A stretch of 24,415 nt of DNA from CAYJUM01 sp964478915 (GCA_964478915.1 CAYZKG010000026.1:1-24415), one strand, 5' to 3'. Shown: positions 1 through 8,010, counted from the first letter of the stretch. Notes: generated by a model not told the origin, from the letters alone. Numbers and translations are program-made.

Positions 1-518
1 TCCGGCACCCCGAACCACCAGCTCTCCGGCTTGGCCGCACGCCACGCTGTCTGCTCCTTCCAGAGCCGGTTCACGGTTTCCTTGTCGAGCCGTACCGCCA
101 TCGCCGCCGCGACATCAGACTGATCCCGGACGCTGCCTTGAACGATTTCTTTCGCAATGCGGGCCAGCACGGAAGGTGGGTCCACAAGGTCCTGCGTCTC
201 CCGCGTGGCCAGGTTCAAATAGAGATGCTCGACCTTCAGCCATTGATCGGTCTTCGCCAGATACTCGAGATACCCGTCAACAGCCTGGTACACATAGGTG
301 AGATACACGTAGCTCTCGGCTGATGGGTACTCGTCCACCTGACGCTGGCAGGCCTCGATGGCCCGCTTGTAGTCCCCCACCGCCAGAAACGTCTTGGCTC
401 GTTTGAGGTTCTCGTGGGACCGGTCGGGCGTGACTGCCGCGCCGCCGCCGTGCCACGCGCAGGACGCCGCCGCACAGGCAGCGGCGAAGAGAGCCGCACT
501 GAGGGCAAGCCGTTCCAT
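1..518 (-). CDS. TPR-like lipoprotein, partial (3' end outside window)
   Basis: Open reading frame running off the left edge with no stop; 172 residues are visible from ATG at 518. The N-terminus (MERLALSAALFAAAC...) is a signal peptide of lipoprotein type, with two candidate lipidated cysteines at residues 15 and 20; neither lipobox is canonical (AAAC, AASC). Residues about 35-75 (ENLKRAKTFLAVGDYKRAIEA onward) have the helical spacing of a tetratricopeptide repeat, so a periplasmic protein-interaction role is plausible. No clear Shine-Dalgarno is seen before the ATG. It lies downstream of lptD on the same strand but is separated by 209 bases containing a large palindrome and a terminator-like hairpin, so it is probably transcribed separately. 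Function not recognised. Confidence 0.7.
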   Translation of the reverse strand, partial: MERLALSAALFAAACAAASCAWHGGGAAVTPDRSHENLKRAKTFLAVGDYKRAIEACQRQVDEYPSAESYVYLTYVYQAVDGYLEYLAKTDQWLKVEHLYLNLATRETQDLVDPPSVLARIAKEIVQGSVRDQSDVAAAMAVRLDKETVNRLWKEQTAWRAAKPESWWFGVP

Positions 519-549
519 GGTCAACGAGATGACACGATTCTGAATTCAA

Positions 550-667
550 CGGCGCCGGTAGTCAATCCTTCGACTACCCCGCCCTTCCGCCCTTCGGTAA
601 GCTCAGGGCGCCCTGAGGCTCTCGAAGGGCAGGCGGGGCTTGCTCAGGATTGACGCTAAGCGGCGCC
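550..667. repeat. Long interrupted palindrome (REP/MITE-like) between lptD and lipoprotein gene
   Basis: The core at 589-630 pairs CCCTTCG with CGAAGGG and GCTCAGG with CCTGAGG around a GCGC centre. Symmetry continues outward: CCCCGCC (577-583) with GGCGGGG (632-638), GTCAATCCT (561-569) with AGGATTGAC (646-654), then GGCGCC on both flanks. The core resembles widespread intergenic repeats with CTTCGAC/CTCAGG arms. It can form a hairpin of over 100 bases as RNA or a cruciform as DNA. Confidence 0.75.
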
Positions 668-672
668 TGTGA

Positions 673-692
673 CCCCGCTCTTCCGAGCGGGG
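673..692 (-). terminator. Hairpin just downstream of lptD
   Basis: Perfect 8-bp stem CCCCGCTC/GAGCGGGG with a 4-base loop, 36 bases after the lptD stop. There is no T-tract on the minus strand, so it may be an mRNA 3'-end stabiliser or a weak terminator rather than a classical intrinsic terminator. Confidence 0.45.
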
Positions 693-727
693 CATGGGCG
701 CCGTCGAAGCGTCAACGGGGGCGCAAC

Positions 728-3118
728 TCAGCGACTCAGCACGCCAGGCGGTGCTTGCGGTATGGGAGCGGCAGCCGACACAGGCTTGACGTAGGGGGTC
801 GGCCACGGTAGCCCCCGCTCACCGATCAGCAGCGGGCCGAGGACGCTCTTGATCACCAGCGTGCCGAAGCTTTCGGTGGCGCCCAGGCCGGTCAGGCTCA
901 GGAGGAAGTTGTACTGCGTCCGATCTGGGAACTGGATGTAGAAGAGCCCGAGCGACCAGCACCGGCACGGGTTCTGGTACACCGCTACCGTGTCGGTCTC
1001 GGATCTGATACCGCTCTTTAAGTCATAATAGGTCTTCGCGCCGACCGTCCAGCCCCACGGTGTCCTCGTACCCGCCGCGATCGTCGCGAATCGGACGCTG
1101 TCGGTCGGCGCGTAGACCTCATTGAAGGAAATGGGGTTCCAGATGTCTCCGCGCCGCGGCCGGTTGCCGCCCCGTGTGTACCGTTGGCCCATCTCGACAT
1201 ACCAGAGGTGGTCCTGTTGGAATCGCAGGTCGGTGTTCCACTGACTGAACTCGCTGCGATACGGATCGTAAAACGCATCGACCGTGAGCGCCGAGGTATC
1301 TGACATGCCTGGCATCAGGCCGCTGGGCCACCCGACTACGGCTCGTCCCCAGATGTCCGAGAACTTCCGCGTATTCACCGGAATCTTCGTCGGCTGGAGG
1401 GGCTGGCCCTGCGTCTCGAAGAGCGGATTGCCCGGGAAGAAAAACTGTCGGACCTGATTCGGTGTGCTGCCCAGGTGAAAGCTTTGTGCCAGGGTCAGAT
1501 CCAGCCAGTTGAACGACCTCCCGGTCGAGTCATCCCGGCCGAGAAGACGGTTGCGGATCTTGTAGGTGAGCAGATTCTTCTTGGGCAAGTCATCCACATC
1601 ATCCACTTGCGGAATATCCGACTGGTCCGTGGGGGGGACATATTCGTAGATGAAATGCGGCTCGATCGTGTGAAGCAAGCTTCGGCCGTCTCCGAAGCGA
1701 TACCGGCGGACCAGGCGCGACGCGCCTTCGACGGCGCCCCAAAACACCTCCCGATGCGTCGGCTTGGCATTGATCGCGCCGTGCGTGTAATAAACTTCCC
1801 GGAATTTGAACTGCGGCGTGAAGCCGACGATATTCCCGACGTTCAACAGGTCGCTCGCCACCATCGGCACCAGGTCCACGCGGTGGTTGTTGAATCCCGC
1901 CTCACGATAAAAGTTTACATACGTTGAATCCATGCCGAGCAACACCGGAGCATCCAGAGGGGAGTAGTTCAGCAACCGGTGTCCGATCTCCGGCAGCCGC
2001 TGGAACGTGTCCTGTCCGCCCGCTCCCAGAGGCTGAAGGTACTGGCTGAGGAGGTACATGTTGCCGGTACGGAACCGCTGGACGATGTCCAGGTTGGATT
2101 CCTGGCTGGGAAGCGCCCGTAGCACGCCGGAGTTACTGAGGTCACGGTAGTAGTTCGGATCGGACAGCAGATTCGCGTTGGCCCGGATCTGCAGATCCGG
2201 TGTGACCTTCTGGAGATGTGAGCCCGTCACCACGGCACGGCCGCGTCCCACCTTCGTGTCTTCTATGAACGTCACCAGCCACTGCCCGCGAGAATTGCGG
2301 TCCCAAATATACCGGTACTCCAGGTCGCCGCCGTACCCCCGATTGCTCAGATAGTCCGGCGTGATGGTGGCGTCTTGACTCGGGTTGATCACCCAATAGA
2401 ACCCCTGGCGATAGTGCAGTCCGAACCGGTTGTCGTATCCGGCCGTCGGGACCAGCATCCCGCTCTTGCGGGCGGTCTGCATTGGAAACGCCAGGACCGG
2501 GAGCTTGATGAAGGGCCTGTCGTTGACGCAGAAGATCACGCCTTTGCCGTAGAACCGGTCGCCTGCGTTGATATCGATGTCCTCGAACTTGAACCGCCAC
2601 GCCGGGATCTGGCCTTCTTTCGCATCGCAATTCGTAAAGGAGCCATCCTTGGCCCGGTAATGGTCTTCGGAGAAGCGTTGCAGCAGGCGGCCGGTCACGA
2701 ACGTGTTGGTGTCCCTGATGAAGAGCTTCCCGTTCGTGACCACGCCGGTATCCGTATTGAGGTTCAACTCCAGGCGGTCCGCCCACATGTCGGAGGTCTG
2801 ATCCGTCAGGTAGGCATGGCCCTCGGCGACGGCCGCGCCGGTCAGCATGAAGATCGTGACATGGTCCGCCGTGAGTCGCAGCGGTCCCTGCTGTGCCACC
2901 ACGGAACCCTCCGCTTCGTACACCTCGGTGTTCCGGAAATACTCGATCCGGTCGGCGGTGATGTGAATCGGCTGGCCGGCGCCCGATTGCGGAGACAGGG
3001 TTTTTTGCTCGGCAGGCGCGGCGGAAGCGTCACACAAGAACGCTCCGAAAAGGAGAGCCGTACAGAAGAGCAGAGCAACGAGCGACCAGCGAATGCGCGA
3101 CCGGGGTCGATGGCCCAT
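728..3118 (-). CDS. lptD: LPS-assembly outer-membrane protein LptD
   Basis: LptD is the outer-membrane beta-barrel that, with LptE, inserts lipopolysaccharide into the outer leaflet. The protein (796 residues from ATG 3118) has an N-terminal signal peptide with a likely cleavage after ASA near residue 36, then an OstA/LptA-like beta-jellyroll domain (ITADRIEYFRNTEVYEAEGSV... to about residue 160) and a long C-terminal barrel rich in alternating aromatic strands. ATG 3118 is preferred to an in-frame GTG at 3145: it is preceded by AGGGG at proper spacing and lies one base past the folC stop, whereas the GTG would overlap folC by 26 bases and add residues before the signal peptide. Length is usual for LptD. 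It appears to be the last gene of accD-folC-lptD. Assignment is firm. Confidence 0.93.
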   Translation of the reverse strand: MGHRPRSRIRWSLVALLFCTALLFGAFLCDASAAPAEQKTLSPQSGAGQPIHITADRIEYFRNTEVYEAEGSVVAQQGPLRLTADHVTIFMLTGAAVAEGHAYLTDQTSDMWADRLELNLNTDTGVVTNGKLFIRDTNTFVTGRLLQRFSEDHYRAKDGSFTNCDAKEGQIPAWRFKFEDIDINAGDRFYGKGVIFCVNDRPFIKLPVLAFPMQTARKSGMLVPTAGYDNRFGLHYRQGFYWVINPSQDATITPDYLSNRGYGGDLEYRYIWDRNSRGQWLVTFIEDTKVGRGRAVVTGSHLQKVTPDLQIRANANLLSDPNYYRDLSNSGVLRALPSQESNLDIVQRFRTGNMYLLSQYLQPLGAGGQDTFQRLPEIGHRLLNYSPLDAPVLLGMDSTYVNFYREAGFNNHRVDLVPMVASDLLNVGNIVGFTPQFKFREVYYTHGAINAKPTHREVFWGAVEGASRLVRRYRFGDGRSLLHTIEPHFIYEYVPPTDQSDIPQVDDVDDLPKKNLLTYKIRNRLLGRDDSTGRSFNWLDLTLAQSFHLGSTPNQVRQFFFPGNPLFETQGQPLQPTKIPVNTRKFSDIWGRAVVGWPSGLMPGMSDTSALTVDAFYDPYRSEFSQWNTDLRFQQDHLWYVEMGQRYTRGGNRPRRGDIWNPISFNEVYAPTDSVRFATIAAGTRTPWGWTVGAKTYYDLKSGIRSETDTVAVYQNPCRCWSLGLFYIQFPDRTQYNFLLSLTGLGATESFGTLVIKSVLGPLLIGERGLPWPTPYVKPVSAAAPIPQAPPGVLSR

Positions 3119-3119
3119 C

Positions 3120-4412
3120 TCAACCCCTGATCGGGGAGAGTTCACACCTACCTAGTGAGGCCTTCAATTCCCCCACCAGCATCAACGACCCTGTGACGCA
3201 GATCAGATCTGTCGGAGCTGCCAGCCGTCGGGCCAGAGCCAGCGCCTCCATCGGCGCCGGTACCTCGTGGACCGACGGCATTTCATCGGGTAGACACGCG
3301 CGCAGCTCCTGGACCGTCGCGGCTCGAGGGTGCCGGGCTTGCGTGAGGATCAGCTCATCGGCCAGCGGCAAGAAGAGACTCAGAACGGACCGCCGATCCT
3401 TGTCGCGCATCATCCCAAGGACCATCACGACCCTCGACGCGCGGTGTCCCTGCCGGAAGTCGAACAGATACTTCGCCACGACTTCCGCCGCCGCAGGATT
3501 GTGGGCTCCATCCAGGACCAGGAGCGGCTGTCGCTCCGCGACCTCAAGCCGTCCCGGCCAATTCACCTCGCGGAGCCCCGTTCGAACCGACTGCTCCGAC
3601 CACCGCGTGTGCGCCCGTCCCAACTCAAGCAGCGCCAGCCCGCAGGCGGCATTCTCCAACTGGTGCTGCCCGGCCAACGGACAGGACAGACCCGTGTACG
3701 ACACACGCAGGCCTTCATAGTCGAACCCTTCCACGGGATCGCCGCGAGCTTGGAACTCCTTGTCCAGTGTGTACAGCGGTGCAGATCGCTCGCGGGCGGC
3801 TCGTCCGATCACGTCAGCCGCATCCGGAGCAAGCCGTCCGACCACGACCGGAACCCCGTGCTTGATGATCCCGGCCTTTTCGAACGCGATCGCCGCCACA
3901 CTGTCGCCGAGATACTCCTGATGATCCAGCGCCACGTTTATGATCGCCGAAGCCAGCGGCACCAGCACATTGGTCGCGTCAAATCGACCGCCCATGCCGA
4001 CTTCAATGACGGCCACCTCGACGCCGCTGTCGGCGAAGTACAGAAACGCCATCGCCGTCGTGAACTCGAAAAACGTCACGCTCAGCTCACCGGGCGTCGC
4101 GCCTCTCAGCCGAGCCGTCAACGCCGTCACATCCTCCTCCGAGATCGGCACGCCGTTGACGCGGATGCGCTCGCGGAAGTCAATGAGATGGGGCGAAGTG
4201 TACAGCCCGACCCGGTGGCCGGCCGCCTGCAGGATCGAAGCGACGATGGCTGCGGTCGAGCCCTTGCCGTTGGTTCCCCCGATGTGGAACGCTTGATACC
4301 GGGACTGCGGATCATCCACCGCCGACAGGAGCGCCACGATCGTATCCAGGCCGAGCTTGATCCCGTGGCGCTGCAATCCGTAAAGGAACTCGATGGATCG
4401 GGCGTAGGTCAT
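3120..4412 (-). CDS. folC: Dihydrofolate synthase / folylpolyglutamate synthase FolC
   Basis: Cytosolic ATP-dependent ligase adding glutamate to dihydropteroate and to folates. Visible family features in the 430-residue protein: ATP-binding P-loop HIGGTNGKGST (43-53), YTSPHL (71-76), the FEFTTA segment (about 115-120), VGMGGRFDATN, the LDHQEYLG stretch with the Mur-ligase type metal-binding residues, and the C-terminal DGAHNPAA motif. Length is normal. No Shine-Dalgarno is apparent before the ATG at 4412; the start abuts a heptamer-repeat array. It follows accD after 165 bases of repeat-rich DNA and its stop is one base from the lptD start, implying translational coupling to lptD. Confidence 0.95.
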   Translation of the reverse strand: MTYARSIEFLYGLQRHGIKLGLDTIVALLSAVDDPQSRYQAFHIGGTNGKGSTAAIVASILQAAGHRVGLYTSPHLIDFRERIRVNGVPISEEDVTALTARLRGATPGELSVTFFEFTTAMAFLYFADSGVEVAVIEVGMGGRFDATNVLVPLASAIINVALDHQEYLGDSVAAIAFEKAGIIKHGVPVVVGRLAPDAADVIGRAARERSAPLYTLDKEFQARGDPVEGFDYEGLRVSYTGLSCPLAGQHQLENAACGLALLELGRAHTRWSEQSVRTGLREVNWPGRLEVAERQPLLVLDGAHNPAAAEVVAKYLFDFRQGHRASRVVMVLGMMRDKDRRSVLSLFLPLADELILTQARHPRAATVQELRACLPDEMPSVHEVPAPMEALALARRLAAPTDLICVTGSLMLVGELKASLGRCELSPIRG

Positions 4413-4452
4413 GACTAGCGGTCGTTAGGCGTAAGGCGGTGAGGGGGCGCAC

Positions 4453-4474
4453 GGCGTGACGAATAAGTCACGCC
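4453..4474. repeat. Perfect 8-bp hairpin in the accD-folC spacer
   Basis: GGCGTGAC and GTCACGCC flank a 6-base loop (GAATAA). It could act in the folC leader RNA on the minus strand or be part of the composite repeat. No T-tract follows. Confidence 0.6.
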
Positions 4475-4490
4475 ATGTTTGTGCGAGGGC

Positions 4491-4517
4491 ACCCATTGCA
4501 ATCTTGGAGCAATGGGT
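4491..4517. repeat. ACCCATTGC/GCAATGGGT hairpin, copy 1
   Basis: A perfect 9-bp inverted repeat with a 9-base loop. The same arms recur in opposite orientation at 22716-22739, including the flanking GGTACC, so this is a repeated element and not a chance palindrome. Confidence 0.7.
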
Positions 4518-4577
4518 ACCCGGAGTCGATGAGCCGGCCGGGTTCTTCTCGCCTAACGCCTGACGCCTCACGGCTGT

Positions 4578-5414
4578 TCAGAAATGAGACAGGAGCGTGC
4601 TCAGGGTCTCTTTCAGATGCTTGCGCTCGACGATCATGTCGATCATGCCGTGCTCCAGCAGAAACTCCGCGCGCTGGAACTCATCGGGGAGCTGTTGCTT
4701 GATCGTCTGCTCGATGACCCGCGGGCCGGCAAAGCCGATCAGGGCCTTGGGCTCTGCGATGATCACATCGCCCAACATCGCCACGCTGGCGGTGACTCCG
4801 CCGAACGTCGGATCTGTCAGGAGCGAGATGAACGGCACCCGGGCCTCTCCCAGTTTTGCGATGGCCGCCGCAGTCTTGGCCATCTGCATCAGCGAGAGCA
4901 TGCCCTCCTGCATGCGTGCCCCCCCGGAGGTGGTGACCAGAAGAAATGGGGTGCGTCCAGCCAGCGCGCGGTCCGCGGTGCGGCAGATCTTCTCCCCGAC
5001 CACCGACCCCATGCTGCCGCCCATGAAGCGGAAGTCGAAAATCCCGAGTGCAAGCCGCCGGCCGTTGATCGAGCCTTCTCCGATGACGATCGCGTCCTTT
5101 CGGCCGGTCTTGGCCTGGTGCCCCTTCAGGCGGTCCCTATAGGATCGCGTGTCGTGAAAGCTCAGGCGGTCCTCCGGCTCCAGGTCCGCATCCCATTCCT
5201 TGAACGTGCCCAGATCCACCAGCATCTCGATCCGCTCGGCGACCGAGATCGGAAAATGGTAATCGCACTTGGGGCAGACATTGTTGTTGCGGTCCACCTC
5301 CTTGCGATACACGATCTCCCGGCAGTGATTGCACTTGAGCCACATGCCCTCTGCGCTCTTCGGTCGCTTGCGGCTCTCGGTCTCTTGAGCTTTTTCTTTC
5401 TTGAACCAAGCCAT
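4578..5414 (-). CDS. accD: Acetyl-CoA carboxylase carboxyltransferase subunit beta AccD
   Basis: Beta subunit of the carboxyltransferase that, with AccA, transfers carboxyl from biotin to acetyl-CoA to give malonyl-CoA for fatty acid synthesis. The 278-residue protein has the N-terminal zinc ribbon (C28, C31, C47, C50) and the crotonase-fold core with FMGGSMGSVVGEK, TSGGARMQEG and TDPTFGGVTAS signatures. Length is typical. The ATG at 5414 is preceded by AGGA at 7 bases. It is the first gene after a good promoter at 5487-5515, with folC and lptD following. Coupling accD to folC is common in bacteria. Confidence 0.96.
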   Translation of the reverse strand: MAWFKKEKAQETESRKRPKSAEGMWLKCNHCREIVYRKEVDRNNNVCPKCDYHFPISVAERIEMLVDLGTFKEWDADLEPEDRLSFHDTRSYRDRLKGHQAKTGRKDAIVIGEGSINGRRLALGIFDFRFMGGSMGSVVGEKICRTADRALAGRTPFLLVTTSGGARMQEGMLSLMQMAKTAAAIAKLGEARVPFISLLTDPTFGGVTASVAMLGDVIIAEPKALIGFAGPRVIEQTIKQQLPDEFQRAEFLLEHGMIDMIVERKHLKETLSTLLSHF

Positions 5415-5486
5415 GAAGGTCCTGTGCTACCGATGCTCGGCTGCTTCGATTAAGCTACGTAGGTGGGACGCGCGGATACGGCCGCC

Positions 5487-5515
5487 ACTCTACTCAGGGC
5501 GGGGCTGAGTGTCAA
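5487..5515 (-). promoter_or_regulatory. Sigma70-type promoter of accD with palindromic spacer
   Basis: On the minus strand: -35 TTGACA (5515-5510), 17-base spacer, -10 TAGAGT (5492-5487). ACTCAG and CTGAGT form an inverted repeat filling the space between the boxes (5492-5510), a position where a repressor could bind. The same palindrome could instead serve as a weak hairpin at the 3' end of the upstream permease gene, whose stop is at 5528. Confidence 0.6.
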
Positions 5516-5527
5516 TACGATGGGAGG

Positions 5528-6232
5528 CTAGAACAGACTGTTACCAAGGCCAGTGCGGTACAGCGTGATGAAGCCCAAGCCAAGGCTGCCCAGGCTGGCC
5601 AAACCTTGCAGCGCCACCTGCGCCCGTGGCCAGTAGGAGGCCGAGAGCACCAAGGGGATGCTGATCAACACCCCCAACACCATCATTCCGAGGATGGACC
5701 CCACCCCGAACACCAAAATGTACAGCACCCCCTCCCACAGCGTGCGGACCGTCGAGAGGACCATCAGGGTCAGCGCCGCAGAGCCGGCTAGACCATGGAC
5801 CATGCCGACCAGGAAAGGCTTCACCGATGGCCGCCGCAAGAGGGAGTGGCTGTGGAGGTGATTATCGCTGCGGCGATGGGTATGTAGGTGCAGGTGGACG
5901 CTGGAGTCGTGCCGGTGGGCATGCAGGTGCCACCGTTCGCGAATCAGCGCCAACGCGAGTGAGCCGCCCAGCGCGATCAGCATGAGGCCGACGCCGAACT
6001 CAAAGGCCTGGGCTACCTGCTCCGGAATGGTCACCTTGAGTAGGATAATGGCCAAGCCGACCAGCAAGAGGATGACGGTATGGCCGAACCCCCAGCACAC
6101 ACCGACGAATCCGGATGCCCGGAGATCGGGACGCTCAGAGACGATCGTCGAGACCGCAGCGACGTGATCGGCATCCAATGCGTGACGGGCGCCCAGCAGG
6201 AAGCCGAGACTCAACAGGGTTATGAACTGCAT
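5528..6232 (-). CDS. NiCoT/NicO-type nickel-cobalt transporter with His-rich loop
   Basis: Integral membrane protein of 234 residues from ATG 6232. It starts at MQFITLLSLGFLLGARHALDADH; the H17, D20, D22, H23 cluster matches the HX4DH signature in the second helix of NiCoT Ni/Co permeases. About six hydrophobic segments are visible, interrupted by a histidine-rich loop (HLHAHRHDS... to HSHS, about residues 104-132) suited to binding Ni(II), Co(II) or similar metals. The reading frame is open further upstream, but that extension is the moaA shadow and lacks membrane character. The gene begins 13 bases after the moaA stop; the only strong Shine-Dalgarno (GGAGG) lies inside the last moaA codons, about 17 bases away, so coupled translation is likely. 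Import versus efflux and the exact metal cannot be told from sequence. Confidence 0.8.
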   Translation of the reverse strand: MQFITLLSLGFLLGARHALDADHVAAVSTIVSERPDLRASGFVGVCWGFGHTVILLLVGLAIILLKVTIPEQVAQAFEFGVGLMLIALGGSLALALIRERWHLHAHRHDSSVHLHLHTHRRSDNHLHSHSLLRRPSVKPFLVGMVHGLAGSAALTLMVLSTVRTLWEGVLYILVFGVGSILGMMVLGVLISIPLVLSASYWPRAQVALQGLASLGSLGLGFITLYRTGLGNSLF

Positions 6233-6245
6233 CTGACGAGAAGTT

Positions 6246-7310
6246 TCATCCTCCTCTGGCGTGCATCTCAAGGTGGGGATCCTGGCGGAGCCGTTCGATT
6301 TCGATGAACCGTTCGCGGGCGCCGACCCGTTCCAGCTCCTTGCGCTCCTCGGCACCGCGATCCTTGCGCCCCTGCCAGACAGACATGATGAGCGCCTTGA
6401 TCTCCTCTGCGGAGGCACCAGCCCGCAAGGGCTGCCGGAGGTCGATGCCATCTTTGGCGTACAGGCACAGATACCACAGGCCGTCGGCTGTGAGCCGGCT
6501 CCGGTCGCAGGTTGAGCAGAATGGGGTCGTCGTCGACGGAATGATCCCGAAGGTGGTTCCGTCCAGCAGGAAGAAGCGCTGCGCCGGCGCGGAGCTGTTT
6601 TCCTCGATGATGGGCTCGATGCGCCCGTAGTGCCGGCCCAGCGTCTCCAGCATGGCAGCGCGGGAGAGCACCTTGTCCATCGACCAGTCAGTCGCGCCCC
6701 CTACATCCATGTATTCGATAAACCGGACCTCTGCGCCGACGCGCTTGCCGTATTCGATCAGGCCCACCAGCTCATCGTCGTTGAAACCGCGGATCGCCAC
6801 GGTATCGAGCTTGAGTCCCTTGAACCCGGCCCGCACGACCGCGTCGACGCCTTCGAGCACTTTTTCGTGGCCCTCCCGTCTCGTGAGCGCCTTGAAGCGC
6901 TCCGGCCTCAAGGTGTCGAGACTCACCGTCATCCGGTGCAGTCCGGCGTCATAGAAGGCTTGCGCATGCTCGGCGAGCAGGATCCCGTTCGTCGTCAGGG
7001 CCAGGTCTTTGATCCGGGGGTTCTTCAACAGCATCCGGATCAATGTCGTGACGTTGCGGCGCAAGAGCGGCTCCCCCCCCGTGAGCCGCACCTTGTCCAC
7101 GCCCAGCTCGGTAAAGAAGCCGGTCAGCGCGCTCATCTCCTCGAACGAGAGGATGGTTTCCCGTGGGAGCCAGGCATAGTCCTCCTCCGGCATGCAGTAC
7201 TTGCACCGGAGGTTGCACCGGTCCGTCACCGACAGGCGCAAGCTCCGCAACGGACGACCGAACGTATCCCTGATGAACATCATCTCGCTTGCCACCGGCA
7301 AGGCGCTCAT
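6246..7310 (-). CDS. moaA: GTP 3',8-cyclase MoaA (radical SAM, molybdopterin synthesis)
   Basis: Catalyses the radical SAM conversion of GTP to 3',8-cyclo-GTP, the first step toward cyclic pyranopterin monophosphate. Residues C32, C36 and C39 form the CX3CX2C radical SAM cluster site; C265, C268 and C282 bind the second, substrate-side 4Fe-4S cluster. The TGGEPLL motif is near residue 77 and the protein ends in Gly-Gly, a hallmark of MoaA required for activity. Its 354 residues are slightly longer than typical because of an extended helix before the C-terminus. The start ATG at 7310 overlaps the preceding moaDE stop as ATGA, indicating translational coupling. MoaC, its partner enzyme, is two genes upstream. 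Confidence 0.96.
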   Translation of the reverse strand: MSALPVASEMMFIRDTFGRPLRSLRLSVTDRCNLRCKYCMPEEDYAWLPRETILSFEEMSALTGFFTELGVDKVRLTGGEPLLRRNVTTLIRMLLKNPRIKDLALTTNGILLAEHAQAFYDAGLHRMTVSLDTLRPERFKALTRREGHEKVLEGVDAVVRAGFKGLKLDTVAIRGFNDDELVGLIEYGKRVGAEVRFIEYMDVGGATDWSMDKVLSRAAMLETLGRHYGRIEPIIEENSSAPAQRFFLLDGTTFGIIPSTTTPFCSTCDRSRLTADGLWYLCLYAKDGIDLRQPLRAGASAEEIKALIMSVWQGRKDRGAEERKELERVGARERFIEIERLRQDPHLEMHARGG

Positions 7311-8005
7311 GGATGCTCTTCCACCCAGACTTCCCCCTCGGGGGTCCGCTCCAGTTTCCAGATGGGGGTGATCTGTTTGAGCTCATCGATGCACCACTTG
7401 CAGGCCCGGAAGGCGTCTGCCCGGTGTTCCGCGCCCACCACGATCAGCACGATGTTCTCCCCGACGTCGATCTCCCCGTAGCGGTGCAGGATCAGGACCT
7501 CGATGACGTCGAAGTCCTTGAGCGCCCGCTCCCGGATCTCCCGCAGCTTCTTCTGAGCCATACCCTCGTAGTGCTCGAACGTGATGGCGCTGACGTCATG
7601 GCCCTGGGACCGGTCCCGCGCGGTCCCCAGGAAGATCGCGATCCCGCCGATGCGTCGGGACCGCTTGCGGACGCGATCAATCTCCTCATCCACTGAGAAG
7701 TTCTCGCGCTGCACACGCACGAGCATCGCCTCATCGGATGCATCCGCGCCGGTGCCGCCGGCGAACGGCGGCAGCAACGCAACCTCGTCCCCCTCCTTAA
7801 TCTCGGTGTCTTCGTGAGCGATCTCGTGGTTCACCGAGACGAGCACCGTTTTCTTGCGGATCAATTCGCCGACCTGCGGGTACTTCTCGTCGATCACACC
7901 GACGAGGTCCTTCACAAGCCGCTGGCCATCCAGATCGATGGACAGCGCGGTCTGGTTCTGGGCGAGGTTCTTCAGGAGGCCGAACAATCTGATGGTGATG
8001 GTCAT
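7307..8005 (-). CDS. MoaD-MoaE fusion: molybdopterin synthase small and large subunits
   Basis: Molybdopterin synthase inserts two sulfurs into cyclic pyranopterin monophosphate. Residues 1-84 of this 232-residue protein are the ubiquitin-like MoaD sulfur carrier (MTITIRLFGLLKN... ending LLPPFAGG, G83-G84). Residues about 93-232 are MoaE (GTARDRSQG, then CKWCIDELKQITPIWKLE with the lysines typical of the MoaE active site). The reading frame continues 32 codons upstream, but ATG 8005 starts exactly at the MoaD beta-strand and lies 5 bases after the moaC stop. Because MoaD needs a free C-terminal Gly-Gly for adenylation and thiocarboxylation, the fusion must be processed after G84 or work another way; the mycobacterial MoaX fusion is known to be cleaved at this point. 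Operon order is moaC, moaDE, moaA. Confidence 0.93.
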   Translation of the reverse strand: MTITIRLFGLLKNLAQNQTALSIDLDGQRLVKDLVGVIDEKYPQVGELIRKKTVLVSVNHEIAHEDTEIKEGDEVALLPPFAGGTGADASDEAMLVRVQRENFSVDEEIDRVRKRSRRIGGIAIFLGTARDRSQGHDVSAITFEHYEGMAQKKLREIRERALKDFDVIEVLILHRYGEIDVGENIVLIVVGAEHRADAFRACKWCIDELKQITPIWKLERTPEGEVWVEEHP

Positions 8006-8010
8006 GATGC

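Larger units (their letters stand above)
4423..4558. repeat. Repeat-rich accD-folC spacer: facing heptamer arrays enclosing two hairpins
   Basis: The left array (4424-4444) has units GTTAGGC, GTAAGGC and GGTGAGG; the right array (4551-4571) has units GCCTAAC, GCCTGAC and GCCTCAC, the reverse complement type. CGTTAGGCG (4423-4431) pairs exactly with CGCCTAACG (4550-4558). Inside lie two further hairpins, listed separately. The spacer carries no coding signal. Confidence 0.75.

Noticed and set aside
3330..4418. Plus-strand open frame of 362 codons opposite folC
   Set aside because: FolC motifs are complete on the other strand; this frame is Arg/His/Gln-rich as expected for an antisense shadow.
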